The translations under genes were made by a program, and so were the position numbers. A DNA stretch of 12,991 nucleotides from Deinococcus marmoris (GTDB taxonomy: Bacteria; Deinococcota; Deinococci; Deinococcales; Deinococcaceae): NCBI RefSeq assembly GCF_001949125.1, contig NZ_MSTI01000140.1, forward strand, positions 1 to 12,991, read 5' to 3'. The notes under the pieces were generated by a model. It did not search any database, was not told the origin of the DNA, and worked only from the letters and a program-made list of their open reading frames with translations. Shown here in pieces: positions 1-7,449 of the stretch (position 1 is the stretch's first letter; each line of letters opens with the position of its first letter).

Positions 1-501
1 GGCATACCAGGTGTCCATCAGCACGCACCGGAAGCGGAGTTCTTGACGGGCCTCTTTTTCAAAGAGGCGGCGAAGCATGTCCAGGACGTGATCGACTTTG
101 CTTTTTCCATCGTCGTCCGGCGCATAAATGCGGTAGTCGATGATCCAGAATTCGCGGGTTTCAGGATTGACGTACACACAGGTGACGACGCCCATCCCTC
201 GGATGGTTCGTTTCTCGTTCCCACTCCACTGCCTTCGAACCAGCGCCATGCGGCGTGAATGGCGCTTGTCCATCACGCTGTCGTCGAAGATGATGTAACC
301 CTTGTCGCTCAATTTGACGTGTGGACGCACCTGCGTCCACACCTCCGCTGCCGTTAAACAGTCACCTTTCAGGTAGCGCTGAACGGCGTCATGAGCAAAA
401 TCATCGACGTGGTTGGCAAAATAGGTTTGTGTCCGATTGATCTGTGTTGCAGCCAAAAACTCGCAGTACCGTTGCCGCCCGACTTTTCGAGGTCTTCCCA
501 T
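1..501 (-). CDS. Transposase, DDE type (IS701/IS4-like), 3' part beyond left edge
   Basis: The frame is open from an ATG at 501 to the left edge: 167 codons with no stop, so this is the N-terminal part of a longer protein. It begins MGRPRKVGRQRYCEFL. About residue 70 it has IIFDDSVMDKRHS, where D73 or D74 fits the first catalytic Asp. This is followed by an RRQWSGNEKRTIRGMGVV stretch and a YRIYAPDDDGKSK stretch. Near the edge comes LMDTWYA, whose Asp (about D163) fits the second catalytic Asp. This order (DDSV-DK, WSGN, RIY, D-WY) is what I know from IS701/IS4-group transposases, which cut and paste DNA by a DDE mechanism. The third acidic residue would lie outside the window. The N-terminal part shows no frameshift, so the gene may be intact. 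The exact IS family is a recollection from pattern, not a database match. Confidence 0.8.
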   Translation of the reverse strand, partial: MGRPRKVGRQRYCEFLAATQINRTQTYFANHVDDFAHDAVQRYLKGDCLTAAEVWTQVRPHVKLSDKGYIIFDDSVMDKRHSRRMALVRRQWSGNEKRTIRGMGVVTCVYVNPETREFWIIDYRIYAPDDDGKSKVDHVLDMLRRLFEKEARQELRFRCVLMDTWYA

Positions 502-541
502 CAGCCCAGAATTTCAGACTTGCCCAGTTTCGCGTAAGCCC
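1..541 (-). mobile_element. Insertion sequence, one end, running off the left edge
   Basis: The element is inferred from the transposase that starts at 501. Read on the minus strand, the sequence just before the gene is GGGCTTACGCGAAACTGG (about 541-524), which looks like an IS terminal repeat only about 40 nt from the start codon. The partner repeat lies outside the window, so the boundary near 541 is a guess. Between this point and the glf stop at 735 are about 190 bases in which I recognise no gene. Confidence 0.45.
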
Positions 542-734
542 TAAACAGGACAGATCTTCAGTGCGGTTGACCAGCAGGTGAGCCTGGCCCGGACTACGGT
601 CACCGAGTCGTGGAAGCTTTCCAACACAGCAGATCCCATCCAGCGGTCCGACCCGGTACGCGCCGTTCATCCGGACAAGAGTGGCACAGAGGGAATGGAC
701 GGCCACCCGTATTGACGTGGCTTCGCCTTTTTGG

Positions 735-1886
735 TCAAACCTCCACCAAGTCAGCCATCTGTCTCTCATGTAGGCGCTTGAAAGTGGCCAATGCCTGGGC
801 CACCACCTGATCCATGTTGTAGTACTTGTAGGTTGCCAGGCGTCCCACGAAAGTCACGCCTAGCTCCGCCCTGGCCAGCGCCTCGTATTTCCTGTACAGC
901 TCGGCATTCTCGGGGCGCGGAACCGGGTAATAGGGATCGCCCTCTGCTTGCGGATACTCGTAGACCACACTGGTGCGCTCGTGGCGCTGCCCCGTGATGT
1001 ACTTGAATTCGCTGATGCGCGTGTAGGCGTAATCGTTGGGATAATTGACCGTTCCTACAGCCTGGAACTGCGGTCTGTCGTGCGTCTCGTGCCGGAATTC
1101 CAGGCTGCGGTAGGGCAACTTGCCGTACTGATGATCAAAGAAAGCGTCCACCGGGCCGGTGTAGATCAGGTGGCCGTGCGGAATCAGGTCCAGAATTTCC
1201 CGGTAATCGGTGTTCAGCATGATCTTGATGTTGGGTCTGTGCAGCATCGCCTCGAACATGCGGGTGTAGCCGTGCAGCGGCATGGCCTGATAGGTGTCCG
1301 CAAAATAGCGGTCATCCCGGTTGGTGCGGGTGGGCACGCGGGCCGTCACGCTGGCGTCCAGTTCGCTGGGATCCAGACCCCACTGCTTGCGGGTGTAGCC
1401 CCGGAAGAACTTGTTGTAAAGGTCGCGCCCTACCTTGCCTACCACCACGTCCTCGCTGGTGCGGACCTGCTCAACTGGCTCGGCCACCGAGGCAAAAAAC
1501 TCTTCTACCTGAAAGGCCGTCAGGGCCAGCCCGTACAGCCGGTTGACTGTATCCAGATTGATAGGAATGGGCAATTCCTGACCGTCCACGCTGGCCAGGA
1601 CGCGGTGCTGGTAGGGTCGCCACTCGGTAAATCGCGACAGGTAGGCGAAGACCTCGGTGCTGTTGGTATGAAAGATGTGGGGGCCGTAGGGATGGATCAG
1701 CACGCCCGCGTCGTCGTAGCGGTCATAGGCGTTGCCGCCGATGTGTGGGCGGCGGTCCACGATCAGCACCCGCTGACCGGCGCTGGCCAGCCGCTCGGCC
1801 AGCACGCTGCCCGCAAAACCCGCGCCCACGATCAGGTAGTCGAAACCGGCTGGGGCCGCGCCGTTCAGTTCAGGAATCTCAGTCAT
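735..1886 (-). CDS. glf: UDP-galactopyranose mutase
   Basis: This flavoenzyme of 383 aa interconverts UDP-galactopyranose and UDP-galactofuranose, the donor for Galf-containing surface glycans. It acts in the cytosol and needs reduced FAD. The N-terminal FAD-binding motif GAGFAG is at residues 21-26. Hallmarks of the family follow: HIGGNAY, YGPHIFHT at about 67-74, LPIPINLDTVN, the TRKQWGL segment and RTNRDDRYF. The length matches the bacterial family. The ATG at 1886 overlaps the stop of the upstream glycosyltransferase by 8 bases (ATGACTGA), so the two are almost certainly co-transcribed and translationally coupled. The overlap also supports this start. No terminator is visible after its stop; the next recognisable sequence is an insertion sequence. 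Confidence 0.96.
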   Translation of the reverse strand: MTEIPELNGAAPAGFDYLIVGAGFAGSVLAERLASAGQRVLIVDRRPHIGGNAYDRYDDAGVLIHPYGPHIFHTNSTEVFAYLSRFTEWRPYQHRVLASVDGQELPIPINLDTVNRLYGLALTAFQVEEFFASVAEPVEQVRTSEDVVVGKVGRDLYNKFFRGYTRKQWGLDPSELDASVTARVPTRTNRDDRYFADTYQAMPLHGYTRMFEAMLHRPNIKIMLNTDYREILDLIPHGHLIYTGPVDAFFDHQYGKLPYRSLEFRHETHDRPQFQAVGTVNYPNDYAYTRISEFKYITGQRHERTSVVYEYPQAEGDPYYPVPRPENAELYRKYEALARAELGVTFVGRLATYKYYNMDQVVAQALATFKRLHERQMADLVEV

Positions 1887-3075
1887 CGGAACCTGTCAGA
1901 AGGGCGTGGGATGCTGGAGCAAGAGGACGGGTGATGGGGGCAGCGTCCTCGATCACTTCGGCCATCCGCGCCCAGGTGCGGTCCCAGGACAGAGCGCTGA
2001 GGTACTGGTCTGCCCGTTCCTGCCGCTGCCGCGCAGCTTCCGTCCCCACTTCGTCCAGCAGCGCCTTACAGGCGGCCTCGAAGTCATCTGGACTATCGGC
2101 GATACGGGCAAGTTGCAGATCGCCGTAGGGGCGGATGACATCGCGGATACTGGTTGACACCACGCCGACGCCCGCCGCCAAGTATTCCGGCGTCTTGGTG
2201 GGGCTGATGAATTCGGTGGCGGCGTTGCGCGCAAACGGGAGCAGGGCCACGTCCCAGTGGGCCAGATAGGCGGGCAACTCGGCGTAGCCTTTCATGCCCA
2301 GGTAATGAATATTGGCGGCGCGCGGCAGCTCGGCGGGATCGATCTTGACCACCGGGCCGATCAACACGAACTGCCAGTCCGGCTGACGGCGGGCCACCTC
2401 AGCGATCAGGGCCGTGTCGAAACGCTCGTCGATCACGCCGTAGAACCCCAGACGCGGGCGCGGCAGCGCGGCCTGATCCGCCGGATCGTTCGGGCCGCTG
2501 CGGGCCTGCGCAAAATGCTGAACATCCACGCTGGAAGGAAAAGCATGCACGTTGGGGTGGCGCTCGGATTTGGCCTCATAGAGCCGCTGACCGCCAGTGA
2601 ATACCACCCCGGCACGGTCAAAAAGTTGCGCTTCACGGACGCGCAGCTCAGGAGGCGCACCCCTGAAATTGGCCAGCTCGTCCATGCAATCATAGACCGT
2701 GACGCGCGGATTCAGCCCCGCTGTGACGGGCAGTTCCATTGGGGTGTAGACCCACAGATCATAGTCCAGTAGGCCCTCGTCTTCCACCAGCGCACCAAGC
2801 AGCCGCGCCGTTCGGGCCTGGGATTCCTGGGCAGAGAAGCCGATCTGGATGTGGGGCGTGCAGACCGTGACCCCGCCTTCCCTTCTGGTCTTCAAGTGAT
2901 CGCCATGTTCCGCGAAGATCGGTTCCTCGACGTAATACACAGCACGGCTGCGGGCGGCGCGGGTCATCAGATGCTGGGGACGCTGAAATACAAAGTCCCA
3001 GCGCAGGTGCGCCAATACGATCAGGGCAGGCCGGGTGGCCAGGGTGGGGCGGATGGACTGGTGGTGTTGTGGCAC
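1879..3075 (-). CDS. Glycosyltransferase, GT4-like fold, paired with glf
   Basis: Predicted cytosolic glycosyltransferase of 398 aa. An N-terminal Rossmann-like half carries LRWDFVFQRPQHLM (about residues 24-37), VYDCMDELANF (about 127-137) and FTGGQRLYEAK (about 159-169). The C-terminal GT-B half has LGFYGVIDERFD (about 209-220), an FVLIGP strand (about 236-241) and SPTKTPEYLAAG (about 291-302). That last region is the glutamate-containing nucleotide-sugar site typical of GT4-type enzymes. I chose GTG at 3075 because GGGAGGGG (3085-3092) lies 9 nt upstream. The frame stays open to an ATG-type start at 3159, but that would add 28 residues unlike the family and has no better ribosome site. The tail overlaps glf by 8 bases, so a galactofuranosyl or galactosyl donor is a reasonable guess. 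The acceptor is unknown. Confidence 0.88.
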   Translation of the reverse strand: MPQHHQSIRPTLATRPALIVLAHLRWDFVFQRPQHLMTRAARSRAVYYVEEPIFAEHGDHLKTRREGGVTVCTPHIQIGFSAQESQARTARLLGALVEDEGLLDYDLWVYTPMELPVTAGLNPRVTVYDCMDELANFRGAPPELRVREAQLFDRAGVVFTGGQRLYEAKSERHPNVHAFPSSVDVQHFAQARSGPNDPADQAALPRPRLGFYGVIDERFDTALIAEVARRQPDWQFVLIGPVVKIDPAELPRAANIHYLGMKGYAELPAYLAHWDVALLPFARNAATEFISPTKTPEYLAAGVGVVSTSIRDVIRPYGDLQLARIADSPDDFEAACKALLDEVGTEAARQRQERADQYLSALSWDRTWARMAEVIEDAAPITRPLAPASHALLTGSDD

Positions 3076-3191
3076 GGTGAGATTCCCCTCCCAGGGTGCG
3101 TGAGGCGACAGAGGATGAAATGAAACATTTGGTCCGACAGGCGGCCAGCCTCTCAGCAAGTTCCGGGCGGCCCATGACGGTGATCGTCTGG

Positions 3192-3219
3192 ACTATAGGA
3201 GTCGACTCCAAAATGCAAA
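3192..3219 (-). promoter_or_regulatory. Candidate promoter of the glycosyltransferase-glf operon with a palindrome between its boxes
   Basis: On the minus strand, TTTGCA (3214-3219) and TATAGT (3192-3197) are separated by 16 bases. The spacer contains a perfect 12-bp palindrome, GGAGTCGACTCC (3198-3209). Transcription from here would give a leader of about 110 nt before the GTG at 3075. A palindrome between -35 and -10 is the classic place for a repressor or an unusual activator to bind. It is a prediction from motifs alone. Confidence 0.45.
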
Positions 3220-3484
3220 CGTGATATGGACCTAAATTGCGTCCCAGATAGGCTCCAGCTAAAGAATTACCCGGCTTAGACTAAATCCATAATGAGGAAC
3301 GTTCGTCGCCAGGCTCCCGCCACACATGACGTCGCCCAGTCATCCCTTCTGGCCTGACCATTACGGTTCTGGAGTGCCGCCCGTCGTCGTTCGGCGTGTT
3401 GCTGGTCAACAACTGCGCCGGAGGAACAGCGGCCTGCGCCACGAAGGCTGCGCCGCAGGAGTGAAGACTGTGGACCGAAGAGAT
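3220..3484. other. Gene-free stretch between the fusion gene and the glycosyltransferase operon
   Basis: Together with the flanking promoter and hairpin this forms a gap of about 460 bases. About 3210-3300 is distinctly AT-richer than its surroundings, as expected upstream of a promoter. About 3340-3480 is GC-rich and could be decayed coding sequence, but I recognise no protein in either strand. Confidence 0.4.
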
Positions 3485-3518
3485 GACACTGCTGCCAGGC
3501 CGAGGACCGGGCAGTGTC
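3485..3518 (-). terminator. Hairpin just after the fusion gene, possible terminator without a U-tract
   Basis: GACACTGC (3485-3492) pairs perfectly with GCAGTGTC (3511-3518) around an 18-nt GC-rich loop that can pair further. It begins about 20 nt past the stop codon of the minus-strand fusion gene. No run of T follows on the minus strand, so it may act as an mRNA 3' stabiliser or a non-canonical terminator. Confidence 0.4.
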
Positions 3519-3538
3519 CAGGGGTCACGAGGTCAGAT

Positions 3539-5917
3539 TTACAGCCCCTCGTCACTCCACGGGCTGTAGGCGTCATCTGCCAGTTCAGGGGCGTCCAGCA
3601 CGGCGCGGCCCAGGTGCAGGCGACCGGCGTCGGAATCAGGTTGGTGCAGGGACATGCGCAGGTCACGGAGCAGCCGCTCGGCGGGTTGTGGGGCGAGCAA
3701 GCCGCGCGCTCCCACCGTGCGTTCCACGGCCTCGCAGGCCAGCAGGCAGGCGTCCTCAGTGACCTCGCGGGCCAGGGCGACGTAGGCCAGAACGCGCGCC
3801 AGTTCGTCTGTCTCTGCCCCCTCCAGATGCAACCCTTCCAGATGGGCGGCACCGCGCAGGACCGTCTGCCACGCCGCTTCCAGCCGCGCCGCCACCGCAC
3901 CGAAACGCAGGCGCTGGATGTCCTCGCTGGTCCGCCCCAGTTGACGCAGCACATCCCGCCCGGCCTCCAGCACGGCGTCCGCGCCGCCCAGTTGCACGGC
4001 CAGAAAGCGCAGCGCGCCCCCACTGAAATCCGGCTGGCGGTCATAGTCGCCCGGTTGCCCGATCACGTCGTCCGCACCGAGAGTCAGACCTGTCAGGTCC
4101 ACGCGGAAGCTGACGGTGGGACGCATGCCCAGCGGCTGCCAGAAGGCCGGGTCAAAACGTTCCGGCGGCGCAGCGTGGGGCAGCAGCGCCAGCACCCGGC
4201 CCCCGCCCTGTGGCCATTCGGCGGGCAGCAGCGGGCGGGTCACGAAATCCGCGCCGGACGTGAAGGTCTTGCCGCCAATGAGCGTCCAGCTTTCGCCAAT
4301 TTCGGCCCGCTCCAGCCGCAGCCCCGGCCCGTCCTCGGTGTTCCAGATGCCGAACAGCTCGCCGTGCCGGGCGTCGGCGGCGGCACGCTGGACCTGCGCT
4401 GGCGTCCCGTGGCTCAGGATCAGGTACAGGGCGTTGACATGGCCCTCGTAGACCCGGCCCACCGGCAGGCTGGCCCGGCCCACCCGGCGCAGCAGGGCCA
4501 GCAGACGCGCCCCGGTGAGGCCCTGCCCATCCAGCCCCGTAGGCAGACTGGCCGCAAGCACCCCAGCCTCCCGCAGAGCTTCAAAAGACGCGGCAGGAAA
4601 GGCCCCGTCCTGATCGCGGGCAGCGGCTTCGGTGGCGATGGTGGGTTCGGCGCGGGCAAAGCGGGCCAGCACGGCGCTCAGGGGGGCGGGTCCGGGTGCA
4701 GTGGCTGTCCCTGGATGCTGTTGCACCTCGTCTTCCTGGTCTTGGTTTTCCTGTGCCTGCGCGCGGGTCAGCACGTCGGCCAGCGGCGCGTGAACCGCGC
4801 GGTCCCCCAGGGAACCGGGATAGTCCCACAAACCGTTGTGGCAGTGGCGGTCATCGTCCCAGCCAGGGTGGTTGACCACCGGATAAAGGCAGGCCCCGTA
4901 CAGGGGCATCCCGGCCTTCCGCGCCCGCCCAGTCTCACGGACGATCATCTCGAACCACGGCGCGCGGTCCTCACCCTCGGCCCCGGTCTCGGCCAGGACC
5001 AGCGAACGGGCGTAGCGGGCGTGGACCTCAGCCAGCAGGGTGTGCAGCGGGCGGTGGTCCGGGTGGGCCATTGGAACGGTCTCACGCAGGTGCGGCTCGG
5101 GATGGTGCCGCCACTGGTTGTAGGGGTAGTAGTTGAGACCCACCACGTCCACATAACGCTCCGCGCCGCCCAGTTCCGGTAGTAGGCGGCCCAGCAGCAT
5201 GTCCAGCGCCTCGAACTGCGAGGTATGGCTGCGGGCAGCGTCGCCGGCCTCATGGGGGCGTTCGGGGTGGGCGTGGACGCTGATCAGCGGTTCGGCGTGC
5301 AGGAAGCGGACTCCGGGATCGACTTCACGCGCCGCGTCCATCCCCGCAATCGCCGCGCGCACCAGTTGGGCCTTGAGGCTCAGGCCACGGCCCTGCGCGA
5401 AGGGATTCAGGTAGCCCACGTCGCCGCCGCCCCAGGCCGTGAACGAGATCTCGTTGATCGGACACAACCACAGCGTGCCGTCCGTCTCCTCCCGCAGAAA
5501 CCGGGCCGCCGCCGCCGCGTAACGGGCAAAACTGGCGGGGAAATCAGAGCCGAAGGGGTCCACGAAATCGGGAAAGCCGTAGTGCAGCAGGTCCCAGACC
5601 ACCTGCACCCCGGCCTCCCGCGCCGCCGTGACCTGGGCGTGTGCCGAGGAAAAGTCGTAATCGCCCGGCACGCGTTCGATCAGATGCCAGCGCAGGCCGT
5701 CGCGGGCGGTCAACATTCCACTGGCCGCCAGCCGCGCATAGTCCTGCACGGCGAACCGATCATGCGCGGTGGCGTCGATCACGTCAATGCGTCGCCCTGA
5801 AGGACGGCGCTGGGCGCTGCACTCGAAGCCGCCCCAGTAAAAGGACCGAAACCCTGGAGCAAGGGGGGGCGCGGGTGGCCCGGCAGGCGGCAGAACGAGG
5901 ATGGGAGACGAGATCAT
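3539..5917 (-). CDS. Fusion: GH1-like glycosidase domain plus acyl-CoA-dehydrogenase-fold flavoprotein domain
   Basis: A single uninterrupted frame of 792 aa. Residues about 20-385 are GH1-like: SFYWGGFECS near the start, WDLLHYGFPDF, CPINEIS with the likely acid/base E156, VVGLNYYPYNQW, and VLAETGAEGE with the likely nucleophile E310. Both catalytic glutamates are present. Residues about 385-412 are a linker rich in Q, E, D, then P, A and G. From about 413 to the end it has the acyl-CoA dehydrogenase fold: a helical N-terminal part, the middle-domain signature GELFGIWNTEDGPG with GGKTFTSGADF, and a C-terminal helical part ending AERLLRDLRMSLHQP. The usual C-terminal catalytic Glu of dehydrogenases is not evident. 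Instead an RD-(x)5-H pattern (about 751-758) recalls flavin-dependent monooxygenase-type members of the fold. There is no signal peptide, so it is probably cytosolic. The ATG at 5917 is chosen because the only earlier start (6079) would lie upstream of a hairpin and promoter. It has no good ribosome site. Substrate unknown. Confidence 0.85.
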   Translation of the reverse strand: MISSPILVLPPAGPPAPPLAPGFRSFYWGGFECSAQRRPSGRRIDVIDATAHDRFAVQDYARLAASGMLTARDGLRWHLIERVPGDYDFSSAHAQVTAAREAGVQVVWDLLHYGFPDFVDPFGSDFPASFARYAAAAARFLREETDGTLWLCPINEISFTAWGGGDVGYLNPFAQGRGLSLKAQLVRAAIAGMDAAREVDPGVRFLHAEPLISVHAHPERPHEAGDAARSHTSQFEALDMLLGRLLPELGGAERYVDVVGLNYYPYNQWRHHPEPHLRETVPMAHPDHRPLHTLLAEVHARYARSLVLAETGAEGEDRAPWFEMIVRETGRARKAGMPLYGACLYPVVNHPGWDDDRHCHNGLWDYPGSLGDRAVHAPLADVLTRAQAQENQDQEDEVQQHPGTATAPGPAPLSAVLARFARAEPTIATEAAARDQDGAFPAASFEALREAGVLAASLPTGLDGQGLTGARLLALLRRVGRASLPVGRVYEGHVNALYLILSHGTPAQVQRAAADARHGELFGIWNTEDGPGLRLERAEIGESWTLIGGKTFTSGADFVTRPLLPAEWPQGGGRVLALLPHAAPPERFDPAFWQPLGMRPTVSFRVDLTGLTLGADDVIGQPGDYDRQPDFSGGALRFLAVQLGGADAVLEAGRDVLRQLGRTSEDIQRLRFGAVAARLEAAWQTVLRGAAHLEGLHLEGAETDELARVLAYVALAREVTEDACLLACEAVERTVGARGLLAPQPAERLLRDLRMSLHQPDSDAGRLHLGRAVLDAPELADDAYSPWSDEGL

Positions 5918-5995
5918 GGCCCAGAGTGGCGTGGGGAGGGGCCGCGCGGTTGTGGAGGACGTGAACTTTTCTGTAGGATTTCGCTTCCTGGAGCA

Positions 5996-6024
5996 GTTGT
6001 ATGGGCAGGTGGTGGGAGCAGCAA
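5996..6024 (-). promoter_or_regulatory. Candidate promoter of the fusion gene
   Basis: On the minus strand TTGCTG (6019-6024) is followed after exactly 17 bases by TACAAC (5996-6001). It sits immediately downstream of the hairpin that ends the preceding gene and about 75 nt before the ATG at 5917. The hexamers match consensus only partly, so confidence is modest; position is the better argument. Confidence 0.35.
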
Positions 6025-6031
6025 CGGCGCA

Positions 6032-6060
6032 GCCCCCTGCAAAATCGGGTTGCAGGGGGC
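6032..6060 (-). terminator. Perfect hairpin after the free-standing GH1-like gene
   Basis: GCCCCCTGCAA (6032-6042) and TTGCAGGGGGC (6050-6060) form an 11-bp perfect stem with a 7-nt loop. It starts about 40 nt after the stop of the minus-strand GH1-like gene. There is no T-run on either side, so it is a strong hairpin but not a textbook intrinsic terminator. It separates the two glycosidase genes into different transcripts or damps read-through. Confidence 0.6.
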
Positions 6061-6101
6061 AGGCGCAGCTAAAGGGCAATCAGACCCAGAGGTCGCCTGA
6101 G

Positions 6102-7439
6102 CTACACCTCGATTTTCAGCCGGGCAGACTGATCGGTAATCTCAAACAGTTCGCTGTGCGGCGAGACCGTGATCTGCCCGTAGTTTTCCAGCAGGTCGCG
6201 GTAGGCGTGGGCCACTGGATTGGGTTTGCGGTCCAGGTTGTACAGGCCGTTGGTGTTGACAGTCCCTTTCTTCTCTGCCAGCTCGATGTCCCAGTCAATC
6301 TGGTCCGTCAGGCTGTACCAGGTGAAGCCTACGACTGGCGTGCCCTCCTGGCGCATTCGCAGGACGTTCATCCACTGTTTCCACAGCCAGATTGGGGCCT
6401 GCTCAAGGTCGGCGACGTTGGTCTCGGTGTGGAAGACCGGCTTCTTGTAGCGCTGGTAATAGCCCTGTACGATCTGGTACCAGCCGAAGATATCCTCACC
6501 GAAAATCACTTCGCCGTCGGGTTTGGTGATCTTCTCATTGTGGCCGTAGTAATCGCTGCCCATGATCTGGTGGCCCGGCGGCTCTCCGGCCATGAACCAC
6601 TCGTATTCCTCGCGGGACAGGCCGTTGTCCATCAGATACAGCAGGATATCCGCGTCAGGCGTCACCGCGTAGTTCAGATCAAGCGAGAGAAACCGCAGCC
6701 GATTTTGCAACGAGATTTCGGGGCGGGGTTCCGCGCTGGCGTCGTGCATGTACTCGGCACTCTCGGCCTGCACGATGATGGCGTCGGAGCGCACACGGGC
6801 TATCGACTGACAGGCCAGGATGTTGGCGGCCACCCCATGTTTAAGGGCAGTCACGAAGCCGCGCTCGGACTTGAGCTGCTCGTTCCACAGTCCGTCCTGC
6901 GCGCTGGCCTTGGCCGTGACATAGATCTCGTTGACGGGCGTGTAGTGCCGCACCCACGGGTAGCGCCGCGCCACCGCCTCGGCGTACTCGGCAAAGTGGA
7001 TCGGCAGCTCCGGGTTCTGAAAATTGCCCAGCCAGTCCGGGACCCCGAAATGCATCAGGTCAAGGATGGGCGTGATCTCCAGCCGTTTCATCTCGGCCAT
7101 CACCAGGTCGGCAAATTCCCAGTCGTATTTGCCTGGACCCTGGTGAACGCGGTAATAGGGGAGACCGTACCGCAGGTACTTGAGGCCCAGATCCTTGACC
7201 AGATGCAGGTCCTCCTCCCAGCGCTCGTAGTGGTGGCACTCTTCCAGCTCGTCGCGCCGCACCTTGCCGTGTTCGATGGTGGGATAGGAACACTCGATGC
7301 CAGTGGCAAACATGAAGTTGCTGGCCTGTCCAGTGGGCAGACCACTGCCGCTGCTGCCCCGCGCACCCCCAAACTCGTCACCGAGATAATTGCCGTCGCC
7401 CAGCTCTTTTTTGATGATGTCGAGAAAGCCCTGACTCAT
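6102..7439 (-). CDS. GH1-like glycoside hydrolase family protein
   Basis: A 445-aa protein with the GH1-type (clan A) TIM-barrel signature. Visible motifs in order are FATGIECSYPTI, YLRYGLPYYRVHQGPGKYDW, LMHFGVPDW, YTPVNEIYV with the likely acid/base E171, GSDYYGHNEK, VFHTETNVAD with the likely nucleophile E339, and WYSLTDQIDWD, the counterpart of the GH1 aglycone-site WSLxDNFEW motif. It is expected to cleave or transfer a beta-linked sugar with retention; the substrate cannot be told. No signal peptide is seen, so it is probably cytosolic. The ATG at 7439 is preferred: GAGGTG (7446-7451) lies 6 nt upstream, whereas the GTG at 7448 sits inside that site. The preceding SDR gene stops at 7450, so the ribosome site overlaps its stop and the two are coupled. 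It is distantly related to the GH domain of the next gene, suggesting old duplication. Confidence 0.88.
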   Translation of the reverse strand: MSQGFLDIIKKELGDGNYLGDEFGGARGSSGSGLPTGQASNFMFATGIECSYPTIEHGKVRRDELEECHHYERWEEDLHLVKDLGLKYLRYGLPYYRVHQGPGKYDWEFADLVMAEMKRLEITPILDLMHFGVPDWLGNFQNPELPIHFAEYAEAVARRYPWVRHYTPVNEIYVTAKASAQDGLWNEQLKSERGFVTALKHGVAANILACQSIARVRSDAIIVQAESAEYMHDASAEPRPEISLQNRLRFLSLDLNYAVTPDADILLYLMDNGLSREEYEWFMAGEPPGHQIMGSDYYGHNEKITKPDGEVIFGEDIFGWYQIVQGYYQRYKKPVFHTETNVADLEQAPIWLWKQWMNVLRMRQEGTPVVGFTWYSLTDQIDWDIELAEKKGTVNTNGLYNLDRKPNPVAHAYRDLLENYGQITVSPHSELFEITDQSARLKIEV

Positions 7440-7449
7440 ATTGAACACC

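Noticed and set aside
401..769. Minus-strand frame of 122 codons bridging glf and the transposase
   Set aside because: It overlaps the ends of both real genes in another frame and has no recognisable content. The 542-734 stretch may be decayed DNA, but I cannot say of what.
948..1934. Plus-strand open frame opposite glf
   Set aside because: Glf motifs are unmistakable on the other strand; this is an antisense shadow.
3076..3159. Upstream extension of the glycosyltransferase to 3159
   Set aside because: A strong ribosome site precedes GTG at 3075, and the extra 28 residues do not look like the family.
3326..5182. Long plus-strand open frame of 618 codons opposite the fusion gene
   Set aside because: It is antisense to strongly recognisable domains, has a composition of Gln, Gly and Arg repeats typical of GC-rich antisense frames, and shows no domain.
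5918..6079. Upstream extension of the fusion protein to a start at 6079
   Set aside because: The added 54 residues run through a perfect hairpin and a candidate promoter and do not resemble the GH1 N-terminus.
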